This document shows, in pieces, positions 54,175 through 62,600 of a stretch of 64,000 nt of DNA (its first letter is position 1; the number at the start of each line of letters is the position of its first letter). A program made the position numbers and the translations under genes. Origin of the DNA: Bifidobacterium sp. ESL0790. GTDB taxonomy: Bacteria > Actinomycetota > Actinomycetes > Actinomycetales > Bifidobacteriaceae. The notes beneath the pieces are model-generated. The model worked only from the letters and a program-made list of their open reading frames with translations, was not told the DNA's origin and searched no databases. The stretch lies in the NCBI RefSeq assembly GCF_029395435.1, contig NZ_CP113915.1, positions 2,108,001 to 2,172,000 on the forward strand, written 5' to 3'.

Positions 54175-57100
54175 TCAGGACTGCTGGCTAGGGCCTTCGG
54201 AATCGGCCGAACCACTGCCTGAAGCACTGGCAGAGTCTGGCGAGACGCTGGCGCTTTCGCCGCCATCGCTCGCGCCGCTGGCGTCTACGGAACCGTCGCC
54301 ATCGCCATCGCCGCCGGCCCCGGCCGCGCCAGCACCAGCATCGCCGTCGTCACCGGTCGTGGAGCGACGACGCATGTAGACGATCGCGCCACCTCCGGCG
54401 AGCAGGACGATGACCAGGATCACGATGCCTGCGACCGCCGCGCCCGTGGAGGCCATGGACGGCTTGTCGCGGAAGACATCGGTGATGGTGATGGTGTTGC
54501 CGGGGCGGGCCTCACCCACGATCCTGTCGCCGTCGCGCGGGTCGATCGAGAAGGAATCGGCACCGGCGGAATCCGTCTGTTCCACCACGCAACGCGCGCC
54601 GAGCAGGATGTCGTCGAGCGTGGTGCCGTAACCGTTCGAGGCGTTGAGCTCGAAGCTGGTGGAGTCACCGCCGCCCAGGTCGATCGCGGTGGGCTGGCCG
54701 TCGCGCTGGTAGGTGCAGGTGGCCTTGATCCTGAACGGACCGTTGCCACGCGAACGCACGGCGCTCTCGTCGCCGGTACGGTTGAGCACGATCGGCACCT
54801 GGGCGACGTCGAACCCGTCGGTCTCCGCCAAGGCGACGTCGCTGATGCCGCTATGGAAGGTGATCACCGGGTCGTCGGGGCCGGGCGTGCTGGGAGGCGA
54901 CGGCGGCGAGGCGGGCTGGTGGGCGATGGTGACGCGGCCGTTGCTCGGCTTGAAGGTGTGCGTCGTGCCGCCCGCGTGCGTCGTCTGGGTGACGGTGCAC
55001 TGCGTGCCGGCCGGGTAGACGCCGTAGGTCTTGGAGCCGTTGCCGCTGATGTCGAAGCTCTCGTCGAGCAGGTGCTGGCCGCGATAATCACAGACCGCGT
55101 GGAAGCGGACCGGGGCGCTGCCGTAACGCGCGGCGCCCGCACCGGAGACCGTGCGGTTGACCGTGACCGTGCCGGCGTCGTAGTGGTTGGTCACCGTGGT
55201 GGCCACCAGGCTGGCGAGGTCGCCCGCGCTGCCGTCGCCCACGTGCACGCTGGCGGTGCCGTCGATGTTGGTGGTGACGTTGGTGCCGGTAAAGACCGTG
55301 GTGTCGGCGGCCGAAGGATCGGTCTCGTTGACGATGCAGGTGGCGTTGGCCGGGATCGTGTCGGCCGGGGCGTTCCATACGCCGTCCTTGTTCAGGGTGA
55401 AGTCGACGTGGTCCGCACCGCTGAAAAGCACCGCCTGGTTGTCGGTGGTCTTGCAGGTGACCCTGAAGCCGAACGGGCCGAGCACGCCCTGGTTGGCGTG
55501 GGTGTCGACGCGCTTGGTGACGCTCATGCCGGAGTAGCGGTAGGTGTTGGTGATCTTGGCCGTCTGGCTGACGTCGACCGCGTTGGTCGGGTTGCCTGAG
55601 CCGTCGAGGGTGTCGGAATGGGCGATCGTCATATCGCCGGTGGCCGCGCCGTTGACCTCGACCGCGCGTTCGGTCTCGCCGAACTGGCCTGGGTCGCCTT
55701 CCTCCGCGACCGTGCAGGTGGTGCCGTCGCTGGGGGCCGAGCCGACGCTCAGCGGGATGTCGGGCTTACGCGCCGAAGCGTAGGTGCCGTCGATCTGCTT
55801 GACCAACGCCAACGTGCCGTGGTCCGCGCCGCCGAACAGGATCGCCTGCCCGTCCGCCGTCTTGCACTTCACGGTCGCGTTGATCGTGGCCGGCGTATAG
55901 GCGCTGGCCGCCGCTCCCGTGACCACCTTGCCGACCTTCACGGAACCGGTGGCGATGCGCGTGCCGAAACGCAACGGGGCCGAGGGGTGCATCGAGCCGT
56001 CAAGCGAGGTGTAGAGGATGCCGAACTGGCCCCAGGCCTCCTGCACACCGGCGGTCTGGTCGATCGAGACGGGCACCGACGGGTCAGAATCGTCCGCCAT
56101 CGGGCTCGGGGTGGGCGCCGGAGCCGGGGTGTTCTTGGAGACGTAGGTGACGTCCGCGCCCTTGCCGGGCTTGAGATTGCCGTCGCTGGAGGTCGTGAAA
56201 TCAAGCGTGACTCGCAGGCCGGTGACCTTCGACCAATCGGTGACGCTGCCGGCCGCCACCCATGTGGAAGCCGAGCAGGCCGTGTTCGCCGGAGTGCTCG
56301 AGATGCCGGGCAGCGTGCCCCAGGTACCCACGCAGGCTGAGCTGTCGGTGGAGGCCTCGATGGTGGCCGTCGTGCCGGCGGGCGCGCCCACCACCTGCGG
56401 GGCCTCGGTGAGCCCGGAGTGGTAGGTGGAGCCGCGGTAATCGCCGCTGGCCACCACGCTCTTGTCGTGCTTGACCGGGAGCTGCTCGAAGAACTGCACC
56501 TGGTTGACCGCCGTCGTGCCGGCGTTGACCATGTGCAGCACCCAATGGTCCTTGCCGTCCACGGCCGTGTTGGCGCGGCACGGGGAGCGGTAATAGTTCT
56601 GGCCGTCGAGCGCGATGAGCGTCGGGGTGCAGGCCTGGGTCGGGTCGAGCGTGTTGACCGCGCCGTCCAGGCTGCCCTTTACGCCGCCGACGATATAGAT
56701 GTTCTCGCCGCTCGACGGGGTGATGAAATCGGTGACCTTGCCGCCGATGGTGTTCGAGCCATCGAAGACGGGGTCGACGGAGTTGACGTGGCCGGGTGCG
56801 TAAGACAGGCTGACCAGGTGCTGCGTAGTGGTGACCGTGACCGGCAGGTTGACGTTCGAACCGGCCGTCGCGCCGGGCTCGACCTCAAGCCAGATGACGA
56901 ACTTCGCCACCTCGCCCGGGAGCATGCGGTTCTTGTGGTCCGCGGTGGGCCAGGTGAGCACCACCTTGCTCGGGTCGGTGGCGTCGAGCGTCGGGGTGGT
57001 GGTGAGCTCGCCCGGCGAACTGCCCACCGTGCCCGGCGTGAAGGTCATCGGATGGGCCGGATCGCCCGGGCCTCCCTGGCCGGTGAAACGCAGCTCGGTG

Positions 57101-60100
57101 GGCAGGTCGGCGGTCACCTTGTCGATGTTGAGGTAGCTGTTGCCAATATTTGCAATGGTGACCTCCCAAGGCACCATCTGGCCGACGCTGGCGGAAGGCG
57201 TGCCGTTGTTGGCCACCTCGCTGACGCCAAGGCCGGGGTCGCCGAAGCCCCAGACCATCGGGGTGCTGGTGTCGTCGGAGGTGGTCTGGTCAGGGTTGAC
57301 GCCGTCGTTGAGCTTGCTTTCCGACTCCACGGAGGCCGCGTTGGGCTCGCTGCCGGGGTAGGTGACGGCTTGCGTGTCGTCATCGCGCACGGTCTGGCGC
57401 TGCACCACCTGGTAGCCGGCCTGCGCGCCCCAAGCGACGTTGCCGGAATTGCTGAAGAGCTGGAGATTGCCAGCGACATCGGGGTTGGTGAAGATGAAAC
57501 GCAACCCTTGGATCTGGTTATATTGCGAGGACGCCACAGGCATGGTGTAGGCCGCGCTGCCGCCCGGGAGCTGCGCTTGCTCGTCGCCATACTTCCATTC
57601 CATCGCGTCGCCGGGGCCGAACGGGCCGTAAGCGCCGATCTGCACCTTGGTGGCCCCCGCCGGGAAGGTGAGCTGTGTGAGGCCGGTGAAATCGAAGTTC
57701 TTCCAGAAATGGCCTGTCTTGGTGCTGCTGCCGTCGAGGCCTTGGCCGTCGGGCCAGCTGGTGAGCGTCACCTTGGTGGGCGAAAGCGTGGAGACCTGGC
57801 CGGCGTTGCCGCTCGAGGAGACCAGGCCCACGACCTGCGGGGTCTGCGGGTTGACGTTAACCAGGTTGTTGGGGGTGATGCTCTCGTTGATGCTCGCCAG
57901 GAGGCTGCCGGTGCGGTAGTTGATCGTGTTGCTGACGAACTTGGTGGGCTTGTCGTTGACGCCGGAGTCCGTGATGGGCGCGTAGATCTGCGCGGTGGCG
58001 CGGGTGGTCTCGCTGGTGTTGTTATCCGCGGCCTTGGGCACGAAGGGCTTGTTGGTGGAGCGCACCGTGTCGCGCACGCGAGTGGTCAGCTTGAGATGGA
58101 CGTAATTGCCCTTGATCAGCGTCGGGCCGACCGTGGCCGGGTCGGAGGAACCTTGGAAGGTGACCGAGACGGCGACCACGTTGGCCAGATCGGACTCGGT
58201 CATCGCGTTGGCCTGGGCGGCCGTGGTGATCGAGGGGTCGACGGTGAAGGTGCCGGTGCCCGTGGCGAAGTTCGTGGGCGTATAGCGAAGGATGTAGACG
58301 CGCGAATCCGCAAGCGAGACCTGGCCCGGGTCATCGGAGCTGATCTCGATTTTGGTGAGCGTCTGACGGTTGAAGATGTTGGGCATCGAGGTGGCGGAAT
58401 CAAGCTTGCCGGTGCCCATATCGGGAATCTGGGCGGACGTGAACGGGTTCTGCGTGGCCGCCAGCGGGGTGTTGGCGGTATAGCAGCCGGTCTGGTTGCT
58501 CGTGTCGCACTCCGAGGGCGTGGTGATGCGCAGATAGGAGGCGCGGTTCGGCGAATCGTTGGTGGCCGAGATGTCGTAGGTCTGCGACGGGTAGGAGCTC
58601 GACGGGGTCGAGGAAAGGTGCGGCGGAACCAGCAGGCTGTAGGTGTTGCCCGCGCCTTCCTTGATGGCGGCCTTGTAGTCGACGATGTCGATCTTGTTGC
58701 CGTTGAGCGCGACGTAGTCCACCGTGCTCGGGTGGTGAACGGGGTCGGCGGCGGTGCGCCTCGTGGATTCCAACCTGACGTTCTGCGGCTGGGGATGGTC
58801 CGTATCGCCGGAGTGGTTCACGCTGCCGGTGACGAAGGCGCTGGTGACGCGGTTCCTGTCGCGAATCTGCCAGTTCGCGGGGAAATCACGCGTCTGGCCG
58901 GCGGCGACTATGCCGGAATTGGGCTGGGGCACGAAGGGCTTGCCAGCGGCGATGTCGGCGGTGCGGGTGGCGTCGTCGGGCACGAGGTGCACCTCAAGGC
59001 CGGTGATGTCATTGGCATCGGCCGAAGGCACCGTATAGCCCTTGAAGGAATGGTCGGCGTTCTGCCAGCTGCCGCCGGGCGCGGCGACCACCTCCCATGA
59101 GCTGGTGGAGGCGCGGTAGACGCGCACCTGGGTGATCTTGTCGTACTTGAGGTACCAGCCGTTGGTGTAGGCGGTGTCGGAGGCGGCGATCGGGTTGATC
59201 GACACCAGATTGAAGACGTCGTTCCACTTGTCGTTGTGGGCGCCCGCGTCGGCGTAATCCGTCACGTCGCCGGACTGCTTAAGCGTCACCGAGGTCATGT
59301 CGCTGTCGATGCCCCACTTGAGGTGCGAGGTGATGACCTTGTTGGAGAGGGACGGCACGGAATTGGTCGCGTTGTCGGAGTCGGCGGGATCGGTGTAGTT
59401 GACGCTGATCCAATCGTTGACCTGGTAGAAATCCTCCCCCGGCGGAATCACCGGCGTGTGGAAGGCGAGGACGCCCACCTGGCTCTCGTTGGTCGCGTCG
59501 ACGTCGAGGGCGTTCGTGTCGATCTGGTCGTTGTCGTCGGTCTTGCCCGAGGCGGCGAGGCTGGTGGTGTTGCCGTACTTGTATTTCGTGGGCTTCTGCG
59601 GGTCGGGAACGTCGATTTCGTCGGTGGCTCCGCTGCCGTCGCGCTTGCTGGCGCGGGCGGTGAAGCTGACGTACTGCGAGATGGCGGTGCTGCCGGAGAA
59701 GGCGTTGTTGCCGGCGTCGGCCTCGAGTTTGAAGCGGATGCCGGTGACTTGGTCGAGCGTCGCGCCGGGATGGGCGGTGTCGAGCTTGCTGGCCAGGTCG
59801 GCGTGGTTGACGCTATAGAGGTAGCTCGCGGCTTGCGGGGCCTTGGTGTCGAGGTCGATCCAGCCGACGCCGGGGATGTTGACGCTCACCGTGAGCCTGG
59901 TGTGGGCCGGGATCGGGGTGGACTCGATGGCGTTGAGGTTGAAGGAGTTCCAGAAATCGTTGCCGTTGGCGCCCGGGGTGCCCGCAGTGATCGTGCCGAG
60001 GCCGCTGATGGTCTTGTCGGACCAGGAATCCTCGACGGTGATGACGTTGGGCTGGAGGTAATCGGTGCTCGCGCCCGTGGTCTCCTGGTAGGCGACCACC

Positions 60101-62115
60101 GCGTTATGGCCGATCGGCACGGCGTCGCTGGGGTTCACGGTCTTGTTGACCGTCACGTGGATCTGTGGCTTGACCAGCGTCATCGTGGCGGGCGGGGCCG
60201 TGGCCGAGTTGGAGGCGGTGTTATGCGCGGTGACCGTGGCCTTGGTGTTGGAATCCGTGAAGTCCTTAGTGGTTTGGCCGTCCGGGAACGCGTAGCTGCT
60301 GGGGGATTTGATGACGTAGGGAATCGTCGTGTTCGCGCCGGCGGGGATCGGGTTGTTGGTGCCGCCCGGGGCTGGCGTGGAGCCGAACTTGACCTCGAAG
60401 GAGGCGATGTCGCCGGTGGGCCCGGCGGGAATCGCGCCGTTGGCGAAGCTCACCTCCTGGTCGGGCTGGGTGCTGTCGAGCATGTGGTAGATCACCTTGC
60501 CGCTATCGGCGCCCGAAGGGTAGGAAATAGCACCTTTGAAGCCGCCGAATTTGATATCGGAGCTGAAGAAGTTCTTGCCGACGACGACATCCATCTTACT
60601 GACCGCGCTGCTGCCATTGGTGAGCACGACCGTGCCGGTGGACTTGTTGCCTGCCGGGTGGCGGGCCGGGTCGAAGGTCTCTCCGACCGTCACGCCGAGC
60701 TGCGCGGGCGAAAGGGTGACCGTGGCCGGGGCCGAGGCCGTGGGTGTGCCAAGCTGCGAGCCCTGCGCGGCGTTGGCCTGCACGACGGGGCTCAGGGTGG
60801 AGGCGGTGCTCAGCTCGATGAGCGGGGCGTCGGTGGCGTCGTTGCGGTCGGTGGAGCGCTGCTTGAGGTTGAGGGTGATCGGGTCGGAGGTGGCGGCGTT
60901 CGGGAGCATCGTGCCGCCGGTGAAGGTGAAGCGCAGGCCGGCCACCTCGGCGTTGCTCACGGAACCGGGGAGCGCGAAGGTGGCGCTCGGCGTACCGGTG
61001 ACCCAGCCGTATTCGCCGGTGGAGCCGTTCTTCACATAGGCATCAACCTGCACGCGCGTGGCGCCGGTGGGCATCGAGGTGGAGCCGAAGCCGTTGAAAT
61101 CAAAGAGGCGGAAGGGGTTGTTGGGGTCGAGGGAGGTGGCGCCGCTGGCCGGGGCCTGGGCGTCCTGCGGCATCTGCGCGATGACCTTGTCGGCGTTGAT
61201 GTTGGAGGTGTTGGTGACGTTGAGTTTGAGCGTCTCGCTCGCGCCGGGCGCGTAGGTGGTGCTGGCCGGGTCGAAAGTGCCCGTGGCCTGCGCTTGCAGC
61301 ATGGCGTCGATGCTCACCTTCGCCGTGGCGCTGGCGGTGACCGGCTTGGAATTGTCGGCCGAAAGCGTGGCCGGGTTGACAATGTCGGTCTTGTTGCGCG
61401 GATCGTTCGGCGAGAAGTTCGCGGGCACCTGCACGGTCAGGCTGACAGTGCCGTTCATGCCTACGACCAGGCCGGTTTTGCTGACTCCGTCGTCGACGAA
61501 TTGCTGGCCAGGGGTGAGGGTGAAGGAGGTGTTGGTGCCGATGGCCGAGGGGGTGCCGGGCAGGCTCGCGCCGCCCTCTTTCCACGCGACGTTGGCCTGG
61601 AGGCCCGGGCTGACGTAGAAATCGGTGATGGGGAAGCCTTGCAGGGCGGCCGGGATCTGGTCGGTCAGGGAGGCGTTCTCGCAGTTGGTCTCGGAGCAGC
61701 CGATGCCGAACTGGAAGGTGAACTTGTCGCCGGGATGGAGGGCGGTGGCGTTCGCGCCGTCGACGCCGTAGACGGACTGGGCGAAGTTGAGGAACTGGTA
61801 TTCAGGGTCGCCTTGCGGGCCGACAGTGGCCTTGGAACTGGGCTTGCTGCCTTGGCTGATGCCACCGTTATCGCTCGACTTCGGGGAGGCGCTGGAGCTG
61901 CTGGAATCGTTGCCACCGCTGGGCTCGGCGCTGTTGGCCGTGGCGACGATGCCGCCCGTGAGCAGCGTGGCGACCGCGGCGAGCACCGCCGCCAGACGCG
62001 TGACGTTGTGCGCCGCGCCCATGCCCTTGCCTTTGGCACTATGTTTGCCATGCGTTGAGTTCTCGAACTTCTCGGCGGCATGCCTCATTGGACGACGGTT
62101 GTCGAACAGACTCAT
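54175..62115 (-). CDS. Giant multi-domain surface protein (2646 residues)
   Basis: A very large exported protein. An atypically long N-terminal region precedes the signal hydrophobic core at about 41-60 (LAAVLAAVATLLTGGIVATANSA). A Ser/Gly-rich linker leads to some 1,800 residues of repeated Thr/Asn-rich, beta-rich segments, then three or more DUF5979-type domains (VTCKTTDNQAVLFSGADHVDF and relatives) toward the C-terminus. The anchor region reads SMASTGAAVAGIVILVIVLLAGGGAIVYMRRR, a degenerate LPxTG-like motif with helix and basic stop, but followed by about 80 disordered Gly/Ser/Asp residues, unusual for a sortase substrate. The ATG at 62115 follows GAGGAG. It is probably an adhesin or surface-layer component; the ligand is unknown. 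Antisense open frames are codon-bias shadows. Confidence 0.85.
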   Translation of the reverse strand: MSLFDNRRPMRHAAEKFENSTHGKHSAKGKGMGAAHNVTRLAAVLAAVATLLTGGIVATANSAEPSGGNDSSSSSASPKSSDNGGISQGSKPSSKATVGPQGDPEYQFLNFAQSVYGVDGANATALHPGDKFTFQFGIGCSETNCENASLTDQIPAALQGFPITDFYVSPGLQANVAWKEGGASLPGTPSAIGTNTSFTLTPGQQFVDDGVSKTGLVVGMNGTVSLTVQVPANFSPNDPRNKTDIVNPATLSADNSKPVTASATAKVSIDAMLQAQATGTFDPASTTYAPGASETLKLNVTNTSNINADKVIAQMPQDAQAPASGATSLDPNNPFRLFDFNGFGSTSMPTGATRVQVDAYVKNGSTGEYGWVTGTPSATFALPGSVSNAEVAGLRFTFTGGTMLPNAATSDPITLNLKQRSTDRNDATDAPLIELSTASTLSPVVQANAAQGSQLGTPTASAPATVTLSPAQLGVTVGETFDPARHPAGNKSTGTVVLTNGSSAVSKMDVVVGKNFFSSDIKFGGFKGAISYPSGADSGKVIYHMLDSTQPDQEVSFANGAIPAGPTGDIASFEVKFGSTPAPGGTNNPIPAGANTTIPYVIKSPSSYAFPDGQTTKDFTDSNTKATVTAHNTASNSATAPPATMTLVKPQIHVTVNKTVNPSDAVPIGHNAVVAYQETTGASTDYLQPNVITVEDSWSDKTISGLGTITAGTPGANGNDFWNSFNLNAIESTPIPAHTRLTVSVNIPGVGWIDLDTKAPQAASYLYSVNHADLASKLDTAHPGATLDQVTGIRFKLEADAGNNAFSGSTAISQYVSFTARASKRDGSGATDEIDVPDPQKPTKYKYGNTTSLAASGKTDDNDQIDTNALDVDATNESQVGVLAFHTPVIPPGEDFYQVNDWISVNYTDPADSDNATNSVPSLSNKVITSHLKWGIDSDMTSVTLKQSGDVTDYADAGAHNDKWNDVFNLVSINPIAASDTAYTNGWYLKYDKITQVRVYRASTSSWEVVAAPGGSWQNADHSFKGYTVPSADANDITGLEVHLVPDDATRTADIAAGKPFVPQPNSGIVAAGQTRDFPANWQIRDRNRVTSAFVTGSVNHSGDTDHPQPQNVRLESTRRTAADPVHHPSTVDYVALNGNKIDIVDYKAAIKEGAGNTYSLLVPPHLSSTPSSSYPSQTYDISATNDSPNRASYLRITTPSECDTSNQTGCYTANTPLAATQNPFTSAQIPDMGTGKLDSATSMPNIFNRQTLTKIEISSDDPGQVSLADSRVYILRYTPTNFATGTGTFTVDPSITTAAQANAMTESDLANVVAVSVTFQGSSDPATVGPTLIKGNYVHLKLTTRVRDTVRSTNKPFVPKAADNNTSETTRATAQIYAPITDSGVNDKPTKFVSNTINYRTGSLLASINESITPNNLVNVNPQTPQVVGLVSSSGNAGQVSTLSPTKVTLTSWPDGQGLDGSSTKTGHFWKNFDFTGLTQLTFPAGATKVQIGAYGPFGPGDAMEWKYGDEQAQLPGGSAAYTMPVASSQYNQIQGLRFIFTNPDVAGNLQLFSNSGNVAWGAQAGYQVVQRQTVRDDDTQAVTYPGSEPNAASVESESKLNDGVNPDQTTSDDTSTPMVWGFGDPGLGVSEVANNGTPSASVGQMVPWEVTIANIGNSYLNIDKVTADLPTELRFTGQGGPGDPAHPMTFTPGTVGSSPGELTTTPTLDATDPSKVVLTWPTADHKNRMLPGEVAKFVIWLEVEPGATAGSNVNLPVTVTTTQHLVSLSYAPGHVNSVDPVFDGSNTIGGKVTDFITPSSGENIYIVGGVKGSLDGAVNTLDPTQACTPTLIALDGQNYYRSPCRANTAVDGKDHWVLHMVNAGTTAVNQVQFFEQLPVKHDKSVVASGDYRGSTYHSGLTEAPQVVGAPAGTTATIEASTDSSACVGTWGTLPGISSTPANTACSASTWVAAGSVTDWSKVTGLRVTLDFTTSSDGNLKPGKGADVTYVSKNTPAPAPTPSPMADDSDPSVPVSIDQTAGVQEAWGQFGILYTSLDGSMHPSAPLRFGTRIATGSVKVGKVVTGAAASAYTPATINATVKCKTADGQAILFGGADHGTLALVKQIDGTYASARKPDIPLSVGSAPSDGTTCTVAEEGDPGQFGETERAVEVNGAATGDMTIAHSDTLDGSGNPTNAVDVSQTAKITNTYRYSGMSVTKRVDTHANQGVLGPFGFRVTCKTTDNQAVLFSGADHVDFTLNKDGVWNAPADTIPANATCIVNETDPSAADTTVFTGTNVTTNIDGTASVHVGDGSAGDLASLVATTVTNHYDAGTVTVNRTVSGAGAARYGSAPVRFHAVCDYRGQHLLDESFDISGNGSKTYGVYPAGTQCTVTQTTHAGGTTHTFKPSNGRVTIAHQPASPPSPPSTPGPDDPVITFHSGISDVALAETDGFDVAQVPIVLNRTGDESAVRSRGNGPFRIKATCTYQRDGQPTAIDLGGGDSTSFELNASNGYGTTLDDILLGARCVVEQTDSAGADSFSIDPRDGDRIVGEARPGNTITITDVFRDKPSMASTGAAVAGIVILVIVLLAGGGAIVYMRRRSTTGDDGDAGAGAAGAGGDGDGDGSVDASGASDGGESASVSPDSASASGSGSADSEGPSQQS

Positions 62116-62600
62116 GTCTTGACTCCTCTGACCCCTTGAATCAATACCCACGGCGTACGTGCGGCGGCGAGAAGAGTCTCTTGAGCCCTCCCCAGACGCC
62201 GTACAAACGTAAACCCTTTGCCTATCAGCAATAAAGTATTATTACTAAAAACATTTAATACAATCTTATCAGCGCATTACATAACTGATAATACAACAAA
62301 CTGTAATACAATATCTAATAGATTGGAATCATTGGGTTTAGGAGTGACATTTCGGACCATGCTCCATATTTTAAGAATGGAATAACAATACTTTTATTTG
62401 ATTAAAAGCTTAAACGTAATACTTAATGTATCTAGTTTGTCAAACTCGATAGACCTTATTGTCTAATTAACCGAATCGCGCACATTCGCCGCTTCCCCAC
62501 GCCTGGGAAAATCGACGGCCCAGCCACGCCACGACACGCGGGATTAAGCCCCAAGACGAATCCTTCCACATCATCTCGGGGCAATTCGAATTTTCGGCCT
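62116..62600. other. AT-rich interval upstream of the giant surface-protein gene
   Basis: 62230-62470 is markedly AT-rich and presumably carries the promoter of the giant gene and the 3' end of the acyl-CoA synthetase transcript. No hairpin terminator, operator or gene was recognised. Confidence 0.5.

Noticed and set aside
54190..62058. Long plus-strand open frames (e.g. 56419-59100 and 59236-62058) opposite the giant surface-protein gene
   Set aside because: They are rich in Arg, Gly, Val, Ala and Asp without domain features and arise from GC-biased third positions of the minus-strand gene, which has a signal peptide, repeats and an anchor.
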